This document shows positions 23,856-34,865 of a stretch of 64,000 nt of DNA, piece by piece. The notes below the pieces were generated by a model. It saw only the letters and a program-made list of their open reading frames with translations. It made no database searches and had not been told where the DNA came from. The translations under genes and the position numbers were made by a program. Positions within the stretch are counted from its first letter, which is position 1; the number at the start of each line of letters is the position of its first letter. Source of the DNA: Zarea fungicola (Eukaryota; Ascomycota; Sordariomycetes; Hypocreales; Cordycipitaceae); assembly GCA_900169235.1 (NCBI GenBank), contig FWCC01000151.1, forward strand, positions 1 to 64,000, in the 5' to 3' direction.

Positions 23856-25684
23856 ATGGCGGAAAAGATTGACAGCAAGAGCGATGGCGAGGTCGACAGA
23901 CCAGCACATCTTAGTGATGACAGTGAAAGCGGAGATGTAATTGATGAAAAAAGACTTTTGCGTAAAATTGACGCCAGATTACTCCCTGCGGTCGGCATTT
24001 TGTATTTACTCTCATTTCTGGACCGCAGCAATGGTATGGCAGACATGTTCGGCCCCCAACTAACAAAGACAACTGACAATGTGTGCCACAGTCGGCAACG
24101 CCCGCATCGAGGGATTGCTTACAGATATTCATGCCAGTATGTATAAACTGATAATTTCCCAAAAGAAAAAAGCAAAGAAATATACTAAAATGTATCAATT
24201 AGCCGGAGACCAGTATTTGACTGGCTTAACCGTCTACTTTATTGGTTACGTCTTGTTTGAGGTGAGCAACCGCTGTCTGTGAGATCTCGGGCCGTCGCTC
24301 AAAGGCTGACAAAATAGATCCCATGCAACATTATTCTCAAGCGCACAACTCCGCGGCTATGGCTACCTACACTGACTATTGCCTGGGGCATCGTGGCCAC
24401 GCTGCTCGGCGTGGTCAATAGCCTTCCCGGATTCCTCGTCGCGCGGTTCTTCTTGGGTGTCACGGAGAGCGGCCTGTTTCCGGGCGTGGTGTACTACTTT
24501 TCCATGTGGTATAAGCGACGCGAGCGACAGTATCGCATCTCGCTCTTTTTTGGCGCGGCTTCACTCGCGGGTGCTTTCGGTGGCATTCTCGCCTATGTAA
24601 GTCCCGCTTCCAATCGTACACTTTGTGTTGGACACATGAGCTGACACAACTTTCTATAGGGAATCGGGAAGATGGCGGGAGTAGTCTGGAAAAATGGCTG
24701 GAGATGGATTTTCATTCTTGTTAGTGATATGTTTCCCATTTTACTTTTGCTAACTCGCCTCTAAACTAACAAATGCGACTAGGAAGGCATTGTGACCGTG
24801 CTGGTGGCCTTTGCTGCCTATTTCTTTGTGGAAAACTACCCAGACACCTCCAAATTTCTCACAAAAAAGGAACGAGAATTCATTCAAACCAGACTTGCGG
24901 CAGATAGCGATGCCGTCATGGACGAAGCTTTTACATGGAGTGCCGTCCGCGACGCTCTGCGAGACCCTAACTGCTGGCTATACGGGCTGGCCTTTCACAC
25001 CATGAGTCTTCCGCTCTACACCCTGTCTCTTTTCTTGGTAAGAACTTTACTGAACTGTACAAAAACTTCAGCTTCGGTCTAACTTGCTTTCATTAGCCAA
25101 CCATTATTAAAAACCTCGGCTACACCGCCGCGGCTGCCCAACTCCTCACCATCCCACCCTATGCCCTCGCCTTCACTACCACCATTGCGGTCGCAATTAC
25201 ATCGGAGCGCCTCCAAAGCCGCTGCCTCTTCATCGCCGGTTCTTCCTTTGTCGCGGCGCTGGGTTACGTCCTCCTCCTCGCCAACAATGATCCCGTGGGA
25301 CGCCCCGGTTTGTCTTACGCGGGCATGTTCCTCGCTGCAGCAGGCATCTACCCGGCCACGGGCCTCGTGCTCTCCTGGCCGGCCCTCAACGTCTCCGGTC
25401 AGACAAAGCGCGCCACGGCCAATGCGATGCAGATCAGTATCGGCAATCTCGGCGCCGTGCTGGGGACGCAAATGTACCGGTCGAATGATGGGCCAAAGTT
25501 TGTACGCGGGCACGCCATGGCGCTGGGGTACCTGGTGGCGAATGTGATCGTGGTGCTGTTGTTAGGATGGAAGTTGAAGCGCCAGAATCGGGAGAGGGCT
25601 GCGGTGGCAGAGGAGGTGACGGATGTTGGCAATGCAGAGGACTGGAAGGGAGATGCTGATCCTCGGTGGCGGTTTGCGTATTAA
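23856..25684 (+). CDS. MFS transporter, anion:cation symporter (Dal5-like)
   Basis: Plasma-membrane permease of the ACS family, whose fungal members import allantoate, nicotinate, pantothenate and similar organic anions. Seven exons: 23856-24033, 24092-24136, 24203-24261, 24318-24596, 24660-24719, 24783-25037 and 25097-25684. The six introns are 56-66 nt, giving 487 residues. The acidic N-terminus precedes KRLLRKIDARLLPAVGILYL, with LSFLDRSN after it, the family start. Then come GNARIEGLLTDIH, DQYLTGLTVYFIGYVLFE, IPCNIILKR and the signature RFFLGVTESGLFPGVVYYFS followed by MWYKRRERQYRIS. Twelve hydrophobic segments are spread over all exons. The substrate cannot be told from sequence. It is convergent with the GH92 gene, with only 120 bases between stop codons. 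Confidence 0.9.
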
Positions 25685-25804
25685 GGCCTAGATCTGGCTG
25701 TGTTTTCAGCTCATTACGAAACGACAGTATTTTTTTTTATCAATATTTGCTGGATTCTCATAGTGTGAAGTTTTTCAGATTTCTCTATTAATCAATATTA
25801 TTAG

Positions 25805-28333
25805 CTAGAAAGTGCCAGTCTTCCCCCAAGGAGTCTCTGTCGGACTCATCTCAAACACAATCTTCTTCGCACCAACCAGCTCCAAATGCTTGAGTATTGG
25901 CGTCTGCACCTTTCTTCCATCGACACTTACACTCTTTATGTACATCCATCCCTTTGTTCCCGCCCCAGGCGCCTCAATAACCAATTCATGCTCGCCGCTG
26001 CAAGGGCCTGCGGGCAGTCTAATTCTCACCTCATCAAAAAACGGCGTCCCAATTATGTACTCATCACTCGCCGGATTCACGGGATAAAAGCCCAGCGCAG
26101 ACAAGACATACCATGCACTCATCTGTCCCAAGTCCTCATTCCCATTCAGTCCCGCCGCTGTCGCATTATATTCAGTCGCTGCCAGCCAGTGCACTTTTTC
26201 TGCCGTGCTGCTCGGATATCCCAACATGCTGTACATGTACGGGACATGATGCGATGGCTCATTGCTATGCATGTTATGGCCCCCCGCGAAATGCTCATCG
26301 AGTTTGTCCTTCAAGCCTTGTTTGCCGCCTGTGAAGAGACCTGCGAGACCGCCAACATCGTGCATCACGTCAAAGGTATACACCCATTTATCACCCTCAG
26401 TCCAACCCCAGGTATCATTCGCCCACGAGCCGTTCTCATTCCGCGCCTGCATAAACTGCGTCTCATTGTTCCATATGAGCTTGTAATTCAGACTCCTCTG
26501 CAGTAACTCATTTGCCGTGGCATCTTCGCCCGCGTGCTGCGCGACGACGGCACATGCCCAGTCATTAAACGCATAATCCAGCGTGCGGCTCGCCGACTCG
26601 GCCCAGCGATCGTTGTCCACCCATCCATGGGCGAGATAGCTCGTCAGCCCCGCGCGCGCCTCGTGCGGCGTGTGCGGCTCGCGGTCATAGTACAGCAGCT
26701 CCGTGTCGCGCTCCGGCGGCTCGTAGGCGTCCGCCTGCACGGCCTTCCACGCCTTTTGCACGTCGAAGCCGGTGAAACCCCGTGCTAGGGCGTTGGCGAG
26801 CACGGCGTCGGCGTTGGTGGCGATCATGATGTTGGTTTCCACCATGTTGGCCCACAGGGGCAGGCGCCCGGACCAGTCGAAGATCTTGAGGAGGGTGCGC
26901 ATCATGGAGTCGACGCGCTCCGGGGCGAAGATGGCCAGGAGGGAGTGCTGCGCGCGGTAGGTGTCCCAGAGGGACCACGACTGGTAGTACGAGTCCTCCT
27001 CCTCATGCACGCTGTCCGTGTAGCCGCTGTAGTAGCGACGAGTGCCCCCGCGGACGGAGGTGGTGGGCTCGGAGAAGTCGCTCGGGTACTGCAGGGCGTG
27101 GAAGAGGCCCGTATAAAAGACGGTGCGGGGATCGTGGTCGGCGGAGGTGACGTTGGCGCCGGTGATGGCGATGCGGTCTAGCTTTTCCAACCAGGCTGCT
27201 TTGACCGTGTCTACTGTCTTTTCAAACGTGGTGCCGTCGGGAATCTCGAGGTCTAAGTTTCGACGGGCCTGTTCGACGCTGATGAAGGAGACGCCGGTTC
27301 GAACCTCGACTCGCCTGGTGGCGTTGCCAAAGATTGCGTATGCGCCGACGTCTTTGCCATCTAGCTTTCTGGTGCCGGATATGACTTTTCCACTCTGCGT
27401 AACACCGTAGCTAGTAAAGGGTTCCGAGAATCGAGACACAAAATAGCCACGGAAGGAATCGGGCTTGTCAGGACCGAGCGCCCAGTCCTGGCGCTGCGAA
27501 TTGCTTCCTGAAATCTCTCTCTTGTCGGCATCAATCTCGACGCTGCCTGTCCAATTGAGTCGACTTGCTTGAATAGTCACATGTGGCGTTTGCGTGTCTT
27601 TTCCCTCGAAATCGAACCTCAAGTGGCCAACGTGCGCCGATGCACTCATGGCCACGCGAATCGCTCGCTGATACACCTTGGTCGTCGCTTCCACCACATT
27701 GTTGAGCAGCACTCTCTCATCCAGTAGATTATTCGGCATCTCTGCGGCAGCATCCCTCCGAACTTTTCCACCGGCACCTTCTTGTACCGTATCGGGAACA
27801 CCACCCGCACCACCAGGGCAGGGTGGACAATCGCCTCCCAATGTATCCGACGCCCACTGCTCCGTCAGATTCCACCCCGCATCCGCCACTGAGTCGGCAT
27901 CCAGCAGCACTTGATACACATAAGCCGTGCTCCTCTCCTCTCCCTTGCGAAAAGACAACCCACGGCGCTCAAACGCCGGCTGCACCACATCCCCCGTTCC
28001 GGGCGTGATGACGACTTGTCCAGACTCGCCCATCCATATGGCAGGCTGGTGAGTGGCTTGAAACCCGTGCATTCGGTGATCATGGTCCGAGTAGGGGACC
28101 TGGGAGATGTAATTTTCGCGCGTCTGCGGTGTCCAGCGGGTCATGGCGAACGGGGGGGCAACGGAGGGGATCATGCCGCCATTGTCGTTGGGGGTGAAGC
28201 CGCGGGTGCCAATGAGGGGGTTTACATGGTTTAGGACACCAGCATTGTCGTGGTAGGATGAGTTGGTGCCTGCACCACCGCCATTGGTGATGCCTACAAA
28301 GGCCAGGACTGCCTGAGCAGCTTTATTTCGCAT
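25805..28333 (-). CDS. GH92 family alpha-1,2-mannosidase
   Basis: Glycoside hydrolase family 92, calcium-dependent exo-mannosidases that trim alpha-1,2-mannose from glycans. Single exon, 842 residues. Family landmarks are VNPLIGTRG near residue 38, the dense block HALQYPSDFSEP then YRAQHSLLAIFAPERVDSMM, DWSGRLPLWANMVETNIMIA, and the catalytic-region motif GNEDLGQMSAW near residue 730 followed by LSALGFYPVNP. The acidic residues in GNEDLGQ correspond to the conserved general acid/base region of the family. A Cys/Gly/Pro-rich insert (DCPPCPGGAGGV), near residue 160, is followed by an acidic/polar loop and is not something I expect in the core. The N-terminus is only weakly hydrophobic (AAQAVLAFVGI), so secretion is possible but not certain. 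Secreted GH92s help fungi use glycoproteins or cell-wall mannans. Confidence 0.93.
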   Translation of the reverse strand: MRNKAAQAVLAFVGITNGGGAGTNSSYHDNAGVLNHVNPLIGTRGFTPNDNGGMIPSVAPPFAMTRWTPQTRENYISQVPYSDHDHRMHGFQATHQPAIWMGESGQVVITPGTGDVVQPAFERRGLSFRKGEERSTAYVYQVLLDADSVADAGWNLTEQWASDTLGGDCPPCPGGAGGVPDTVQEGAGGKVRRDAAAEMPNNLLDERVLLNNVVEATTKVYQRAIRVAMSASAHVGHLRFDFEGKDTQTPHVTIQASRLNWTGSVEIDADKREISGSNSQRQDWALGPDKPDSFRGYFVSRFSEPFTSYGVTQSGKVISGTRKLDGKDVGAYAIFGNATRRVEVRTGVSFISVEQARRNLDLEIPDGTTFEKTVDTVKAAWLEKLDRIAITGANVTSADHDPRTVFYTGLFHALQYPSDFSEPTTSVRGGTRRYYSGYTDSVHEEEDSYYQSWSLWDTYRAQHSLLAIFAPERVDSMMRTLLKIFDWSGRLPLWANMVETNIMIATNADAVLANALARGFTGFDVQKAWKAVQADAYEPPERDTELLYYDREPHTPHEARAGLTSYLAHGWVDNDRWAESASRTLDYAFNDWACAVVAQHAGEDATANELLQRSLNYKLIWNNETQFMQARNENGSWANDTWGWTEGDKWVYTFDVMHDVGGLAGLFTGGKQGLKDKLDEHFAGGHNMHSNEPSHHVPYMYSMLGYPSSTAEKVHWLAATEYNATAAGLNGNEDLGQMSAWYVLSALGFYPVNPASDEYIIGTPFFDEVRIRLPAGPCSGEHELVIEAPGAGTKGWMYIKSVSVDGRKVQTPILKHLELVGAKKIVFEMSPTETPWGKTGTF

Positions 28334-30112
28334 TGTTCAAGTTTTCATGTAGAGAAGAGTGTTTGAAAGGGTCAGAATACGATTCTCCGACTTTTTGTCC
28401 GTGGCTTCATTGTCCTTGATTTAGTGCCGCTGCAGTAAGTGGGGGATCATATGTCACCACTTTTTGATCGACAGCGTCACCTACTTAAAAGTTACTTGTA
28501 GCAATAATTAGGCTAGTACATATCATGAGCCATTTTGCCTATTAACTAAGTAATGGGCGATGTTCTGAAGCAAGGCATCTCTTTCTGAAAGCTGACTGGC
28601 TTCCCTCTAATTCCCACCTACAGGATGCTGGGTGGAGCTAAGTCGATCGAGAAATAACGAGTCTTTGCGCGTACCTGTATATACAATCGACTAGTTAGCT
28701 GATTCGCGCATTAGTACTGTTACCAATGTTTTGTTTTGCAGCGAGAAGTTGAAGTATGAAATTGGTTGTCTAAGGCAAGCTAGCTTGTATTTGCTGGCTG
28801 GGCTTACACTCGGCAGAAATGGCGGCCTGCCACATGTGAAAAATCTCTACATTTAATAAAGTGTAAAAATATTAAGGATAACCCTAAGATTTTTTTTATA
28901 GCAATAATTTTCATTCCCCCTCTTTTTAGTAGGTAATTTGGCCGCTCCAGGTTTATTTGTGACAACAATGGTATCAGAAGAAAGGGCAGAGACCACACCA
29001 GTTAATGCAGTATTGAGGTTTACATCTTTTTGCCACAATATGCGCAGTTGCCTAAAATGGACAGATCTTGCGACGCCTCATGCAGCTGGTTGGTGAATCA
29101 GCAGATCGCGCACGGGGAGTCCTGAGAGGCTTGAGGGGCTTGTTAGTAAAAGCTGAAATGCATGCCACTGTGTGCACTTGCATGCGGCTGCATCGAATAT
29201 GGGTGTCTAAGTTTTCAGCAAGCCTTAAGTTTCTAAGATGTTCACCAACCTCACACACTCTCTCTCGCTTTATCCGTCGATCAGTTGCTGTTCTCTAGTA
29301 GCAAAGACTAGGAATGACGCAGCTTGGGCCGAGGTTCGACAGAAAACACCATCCTTGTATTCAACAAGCTCACACCACATGACCTTTTTTTAATTACCAG
29401 TAAAGGCGGAATTATGATGTAATGAATTTCGGTCCGGAATACATTAAACTCGTCAATACCGAGGCATTTCACTGTGAGACCAGGCCAGTATCTACGCTCG
29501 TGAGTTGCCTATGTATGTTTTGTAAAACCCTAAATAGTATGGCAACAAATTGTTATGTTTAAGCTAGTTATGTTATAAACTTTACATAGTTTGACTTCAA
29601 AATATTAGTTGAATCATGCTGTAAGAGTACATGTATTTTGGATCGGGTACCAGATGCGACTTGGCCATTGAATTGAAATCTACACAAGAAACATTGTAAC
29701 TGTAAGGTTAATACATTTTCTACTAAACTATATTCAGAGGATGGCGGATACTGCATCCAGTATGCCAAACTACGTCCAGCATTTCAATTGCGGGTGTGGG
29801 CCATTTGCTGGTGGCAAACAGGAACTAATGCAAGCATACCAAACGGCTGTTCAGAAAACGTAGATCTCTCCTTGGGCTTCGTCAAGCTGGACACCTGAAA
29901 GCTGAGTTCTTATATTCATGACGATCTTGATATTGGAAGTCGTACGATGCGGCTGAGCAGTACAAAGCGTGGCAACCAACTGTGATGTCTGAGGTCGAGG
30001 ATTTGGCTATATAAGATGCATTCAGTCCTATCTTTTTCTTGCTCTTTACAACAATCTTTACATTAAATTTCTCAAATCAATATATTTTCTATCCGAAAAA
30101 CTGCAAATCAAA
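28334..30112. other. Intergenic, A/T-rich, no gene supported
   Basis: 1.8 kb between the divergently oriented GH92 and lipase-like genes. Frames on both strands at about 29050-29300 overlap each other and have no protein character. The last 110 bases hold a TATA box for the downstream gene. Confidence 0.55.
30008..30015 (+). promoter_or_regulatory. TATA box of the lipase-like gene
   Basis: tatataag about 100 bases upstream of the ATG at 30113, with a C/T/A-rich leader in between. Confidence 0.55.
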
Positions 30113-31009
30113 ATGTTCATCTCTTGGCTTAGTTTGTCGCTATTCTTTTCATCAGTCTTGGCTGATAAAGACCTCTTGGTGCTTGTCCACGGCCACGCAT
30201 CCGATCCTGGCATCTGGGGCACCTTTGAGCAATACTTTACTGATAATCACGCCGACTTTGAGATTTACAAATATGACTACAGCTCCAAAACTGATCAAAT
30301 GCTGCGAGACACTCGCGATGACCTTTTGGTAGACGTGTCCAAGCGACTTAAGCCTGGTCAAATCCCTCACTTTGTCGGGCACTCCATGGGCGGGCTCGTG
30401 GCACGATCTGCCCTGTACAAGGCCAATTGGGAGTTCCCCGACAGCTCTCCGTATAATTACGGCACCCTGGTGACGCTGGGGACACCAAACCACGGCGCAC
30501 TGGGCTCCTGCATGTGCTGTCTAGCCACCGAGACATTTGGGGTCCCGTGTACAGATGCCGTCAAGAACATGTGCGAGCTTGACGGGACATCATTTCAGTG
30601 GAACTGCAACTGGCTTGGTAATTTAAACTCAAACACAGAGGGAGCCAAAGACTACTATAATGACGACTGGGTGCAGGCGTGGACCATTGACGGAGACATG
30701 CTGGTTGAGCCGAAGAATGCAGGCATACGGGGCGTGGACAAGAAAATAGCAAACTGCAATGATGAAGAATACAAGCAGAGCAACACGGGCTGCAAGGGTG
30801 GCGCATGGAGTACCGACGTGCACAATTCCATTGTGAGAAAAACGTCCGTTCTAAGAGGTGTTTTCAACTTCTTGCACGATGAGGGGACGAGTGCCGAACT
30901 ATTTCATCAAGGCCTGGGAAGAGTGAAGTCGATTAGTCATAGCCATAGCAGAAGGGCACCAGCACCCAGTACCTCACGGCCTGAGCGTACTGTCCAGTGT
31001 ATTAGGTAG
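30113..31009 (+). CDS. Secreted lipase/esterase-like alpha/beta hydrolase
   Basis: 298-residue single-exon hydrolase with a signal peptide (MFISWLSLSLFFSSVLA). The first strand and oxyanion region read LLVLVHGHASDPGIWGTFEQ. The nucleophile elbow is GHSMGG with Ser91. A likely catalytic His is His237 in STDVHNSIV. The acid is less clear (Asp194 in TIDGDM is one candidate). The order GHSMGGLVARSAL followed by GTLVTLGTPNHG matches bacterial-type triacylglycerol lipases and PGAP1-like hydrolases. Eight or more cysteines between 133 and 227 (including the cluster CMCCLA) suggest disulphides in an extracellular enzyme. The C-terminal 30 residues are Ser/His/Arg-rich and probably disordered. The substrate (lipid, ester or cutin-like) is not determinable. 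Confidence 0.85.
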   Translation: MFISWLSLSLFFSSVLADKDLLVLVHGHASDPGIWGTFEQYFTDNHADFEIYKYDYSSKTDQMLRDTRDDLLVDVSKRLKPGQIPHFVGHSMGGLVARSALYKANWEFPDSSPYNYGTLVTLGTPNHGALGSCMCCLATETFGVPCTDAVKNMCELDGTSFQWNCNWLGNLNSNTEGAKDYYNDDWVQAWTIDGDMLVEPKNAGIRGVDKKIANCNDEEYKQSNTGCKGGAWSTDVHNSIVRKTSVLRGVFNFLHDEGTSAELFHQGLGRVKSISHSHSRRAPAPSTSRPERTVQCIR

Positions 31010-31288
31010 TGCCTGGGTGAGAATGACGTTTAAGTCGGAGGAGGAAGGCAAGAGAAAGGAGGAATAGCTCTAGTCGTTGTATGGAGTTCTCGCGGAGAGT
31101 TTAAGCTCGGCCGACTAGCAGTGGGTTACAGTCGTTACTGAATAGAGAAAATTTGAAACCCAATCCAATGTACTATCTAAAGAGACTCTGTGACCGCCTA
31201 TGCTGTGAATATGTTGTAATACTTTGCACCTAACTAGACAAGTGTCTTTGCGAATATGCGACCGAGCCGACACATTACCAAAGCAATT

Positions 31289-31390
31289 GGGCGAATGGTT
31301 TAGTGGTATAATACTCCCTTAGCATCTTCTGAGCAATTCAGCAGACCCAACGATTGGGAGTGGTCCGGGGTTCGATTCCCCGTTTGTCCA
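31289..31390 (+). tRNA. tRNA-Ala (AGC) with a 30-nt intron
   Basis: Acceptor stem GGGCGAA/TTTGTCC followed by discriminator A, with the G3-U70 pair that identifies alanine tRNAs. Box A lies in TGGTTTAGTGG. Anticodon stem CTCCC/GGGAG has loop TT-AGC-AT (anticodon at 31321-31323) and an intron at 31325-31354 after position 37. T arm CGGGG-TTCGATT-CCCCG. The anticodon arm is identical to that of yeast tRNA-Ala(AGC) as I recall it. T-runs at 31406-31415 can terminate RNA polymerase III. Confidence in identity is high. Confidence 0.93.
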
Positions 31391-32090
31391 ACCATATACT
31401 GGTGCTTTTCTTTTTGTCTTTTTTTATAGCCAAGTATAAAACGGCAATACAACAGTGTATCATGGAGGATTACTGCTGCAGTCGGCACCATCCCCCCACG
31501 TAATGTGTGGGGGATCGATGCTTTTAGTCCTGAGGACGGTTCCGATCCGGGGCACACTAAGGATCGGAGTTCAGATGAACTCGACAACAATTGTCGCAGT
31601 AACAAGTGATGATCTGCTTTTTAATCCAATGAATATCACAGCCGCATTCTTATAGAAATACGCGCGTTTTTGCAGTTGCAAGTTGCAAGTTGACGCTGAG
31701 TGTCATGGCTTATTCGCATAGTTCCGTCTTGGGTCCGCCCGTCAGCCACCTCCACAAGTGGCTTGCGGGTGTGTGGGCGAGTGAGATTGGCTGAAAGCAC
31801 GATTTGAAACAGACCATCTCGAAGGCGTTTCGTCCATAGCGACATGCAACAATGTTTCTAAGCGAGTTGGTTATATTTTTCATTATTCATAGTAAAGAAA
31901 AAACAGAAAGGTGTCAAGTCTATAAAACTCGCACGTAAAAAGGTATAGAAAATGCAACGCTTTGTGTGTAGTGATAAAAAAGTAAAAAGAAGCTCGGCTC
32001 CAGTGGATTGGCACCAAAATTATTTACCCATCTCAGAAACCTCAGAAGAACTTTTTTCGTCTATTTTTTTTTGGCCATGTTTTGACCAAT
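31391..32090. other. Spacer with consecutive hairpins
   Basis: 700 bases between the tRNA and the CFEM-like gene. Five short inverted repeats follow one another from 31490 to 31596 (reported in Part 2). No coding frame is supported. Confidence 0.5.
31490..31596. repeat. Run of five short inverted repeats
   Basis: Hairpins: 31490-31515 (about 9 bp, one bulge), 31527-31537 (gtcc/ggac), 31541-31568 (tccgatcc/ggatcgga), 31567-31582 (gagttc/gaactc) and 31582-31596 (cgacaa/ttgtcg). The stems share borders, so not all can form at once. Confidence 0.6.
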
Positions 32091-32764
32091 TTACAGCATG
32101 GCGGCAGCGGCGACAACGGCGGCACCTGCGTACATGTACTTGGGAGCTGCTGTGGGAGCGGGCGCAGCATTCTTGGAGTTGCCAAGGATCGTCGTCGTGA
32201 GCTGTTTCTTATCTGTGGGAGCCGTGGCATCGACAGTGATGCTTGTGACGGCGGCATCCATGCTAGGGTTGTATTTGGTGGGGGCAAAGCCACATCCAGA
32301 GACGAGGCTGTCGATGCCTGTACGAGAGTCAGCCATGTGTTTTCTTCCAATTACCCGAAACCTGTTCCTGTCTTTTTCGTGTCTTTTTTTGTGTCTTTTT
32401 TTTTTTCCAACTTACCCTTTACATCATCGGCATCAATGTCGTCGTCATCGTCATGGTTTCCGAGGCTGCGCTTGGCCTTGACTTTTTGGTGCATGCAGTC
32501 GGCACACTCGGCGGCAATCTCGTTGACCTTGAAGCTCTTGTTGGTGCAGACGCACTGGTTGTGGAGGAGGTCCTCGTCCTTGCCCTCGCCGATGCCCAGG
32601 TTGACGTCGCACTGCTTGGAGAGGGTGGCGATGGGACGGCAGATTGTGTGGCAGGACTCGGGGACGTCGTCCATGTCGAGCTCCAGGGCGTCGTGGTCAT
32701 CGCTCAAGAGGCCGGCGGCGGCGGTGGAGGCAAAGGCCAGGGCAGACAGAGTGGAAAACTTCAT
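32091..32764 (-). CDS. CFEM-like GPI-anchored cysteine-rich protein
   Basis: Predicted cell-wall or plasma-membrane surface protein. Two exons: 32764-32416 and 32317-32091, with a 98-nt intron (GTAAGT..ACAG), giving 191 residues. Signal peptide at 1-18 (MKFSTLSALAFASTAAAG). Eight cysteines lie at 38, 42, 52, 71, 73, 87, 90 and 125. The core reads ESCHTICRPIATLSKQC and later QCVCTNKSF and ECADC, which resembles CFEM domains (C-x3-C, C-x-C-T-N-K). The spacing between the third and fourth Cys is longer than usual, so the call is 'CFEM-like'. An acidic tract (DDDDDIDADD) is near the splice site. The tail is Ala/Thr-rich with a terminal hydrophobic helix (MYAGAAVVAAAAML), a good GPI signal. CFEM proteins can bind haem or act at the host surface, but neither is shown here. 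Confidence 0.78.
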
Positions 32765-33532
32765 GATGCTGGTGTGGTGATGTAGATGCTGCGTAGACGT
32801 TGAGGCGGATGCGACAGTTGAGAGATTGTTTTTTTGAATTCAAGTTGAAATTGATCTGCTTGTAGTACAAAAGTATGCTGGGGTCTGACAAAGAGAGTGG
32901 GTAAGCATCAGCTTTATACACTTTCCGACAGTAATGTACCAGAGTGACAGGCAACGGGTAAGATGATAGCCACAGCGTCATGCGCCATGGCCTAGCGGGA
33001 CCTGACCAGGGCCTTTGCATCTCCGGATATGCGTCCGCCGATGGGCTTGGGATGGAGGTCCGCCGCGCCTCAACGCCATCATATCTGATGATTTGGAGCT
33101 AGGCCAGGACAGCCACGTACGCCAATGTCGGGCGAGACGAATATGGGAGCCGAGCATCCGAGAGAAGAGAAAGAAGGCCTACTTTTCAGTGAAGGAGGCT
33201 ATTGAAGTCTCACCAGAAAGAACGAGGCGGGTAAGCTGCAAGATGGTACCAGCATCCTGGATACCAATTCCGGACAAGCGCACAAGGCTGTGGAAGACTC
33301 ATGTGGGTGGTGATGTTTGACCAGGCGCTTCGTCTAGCAAGACTTTGGTGTTTTAGTGGACGGGGAGGATGGTTTAGTGGGGGCATGTGTCGATTTAGCG
33401 GACGAGATGGGGTTGAGCCACCCGGACAGGCCCGCAAGCCGCAGCCTGGGACTGAAGTCAAAGACGCTTGTTTTTACAGTGGTTGAGTGGCTGCTCACCT
33501 TATTTTAGCCCTGCGCTGCCGTCCCTGATCAA

Positions 33533-33560
33533 GTATCAGGTATCAGGTATCAGGTATCAG
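33533..33560. repeat. Tandem repeat, 4 x 7 bp (gtatcag)
   Basis: Four perfect copies of gtatcag, running into gtaccaaggtac. Confidence 0.95.
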
Positions 33561-34863
33561 GTACCAAGGTACATGTCGACCATTCCACGGCCAGCAAGCA
33601 GACAGTCCAGGAAACAGAAGGACACCTGCACGCCTCTATTCCCAAACTCTTCTTTGCCAACAGGCACCAAGGACAAGCAGAAACGAATATTCTCTGCCTC
33701 ATTTCTCATCAACCGCTACTCGCCCATTCTGTCTGGTACATGCCCCAAGGCTGCCTGACCCACTCCCCTAATGCGAATCCCGTTCCAGGCACCCACAGTG
33801 TTCCTATTTCCGGTCGATACAAGAAGCAAAACCATATTGAAGCACTTTCCTGTAATCCCGGTGCAACGACGACGACAATGACGAGGCCCATGTGGCTGTG
33901 CCCAGTATCCCGATCGTTAAATCCCGATGCAAAATATTGGCCGAATTCTCCTTGCAAGGCTTAGACTGCCCGCCGCCAGAGTTCAATCCTCCACGCCGCC
34001 GCTGGATCCGAGCACCCGCAAGGCGTCCCAAAGAGAACATTGGCGAGGTGGGACCGCTACAGCATTTTTACCCAGTAAATCCAATTCTTACGCCCTCCGA
34101 CCTCACAGGGCAATACTGGTACTTGGGACTGTGCTGATCCTAACCGCTTCCATACTATAGCCGATGACCGAAGAGGGAAAGCTGGCCTCCGAGTGCGCTT
34201 CATCGTCAGAGTTAAATTCGCTGACATGAACCCCGGCACACATCAAGGCAAAGTTGTCTGCGCTACCTGATTTCCTTCCGTATACTTTCTCCATTGTACT
34301 GTCCCAACAACCAAAAGCCCTGTACTGAGTATGGGTGGCTTCGGCTGCCGGTCAAGCCACCCGCGCCAAGAGCGAGAGCCGCAAAGAGGCCTCACTAAAC
34401 AGTAATCCGACCCGCCCTAGCATAGCGATGGCTCTCATCTGGTTTCTTAGCTACAACACCATGGCTTCAAAGTATACAGTTCGTGCTTCAGCTACAGGGG
34501 GCAATTTGAATCAGCCTGTCCGTTATTATTCGCCATTGAGTAAGAAAACTGTCCCCAGTGTATCCCGGTCAAGAATGCGAGCTGCATCCTGAGAACTAGC
34601 AGTCATGCGTTTAAGACAAGGGTCCTAGGTAACCGCTGCACCACAGAGATCCAAAAAAGATCAAGCAATACCTAGCCGTGGCGAGACATCTCTAGCATCC
34701 AATATATATCTACAGGAGCAAGGGGTATAAACATTACTTGTCACCGCCTCCTCCTATCTCCCCCCCACTATTGAGGTTGTAACACTATGGGGAGACTCAC
34801 TGACTCACGCACTGTAACGAAGTTACAGTTATAAGCTATAGTTGTCTGTCTAATTGATGCTCG

Positions 34864-34865
34864 NN
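34864..34865. other. Unresolved bases (nn)
   Basis: Two undetermined bases, so the local sequence and spacing may be wrong. Confidence 0.95.

Noticed and set aside
34560..34650. tRNA-like box A on the minus strand (TGGTGCAGCGGTTA)
   Set aside because: No matching acceptor stem or T arm can be folded. At best it is a decayed tRNA or SINE fragment.
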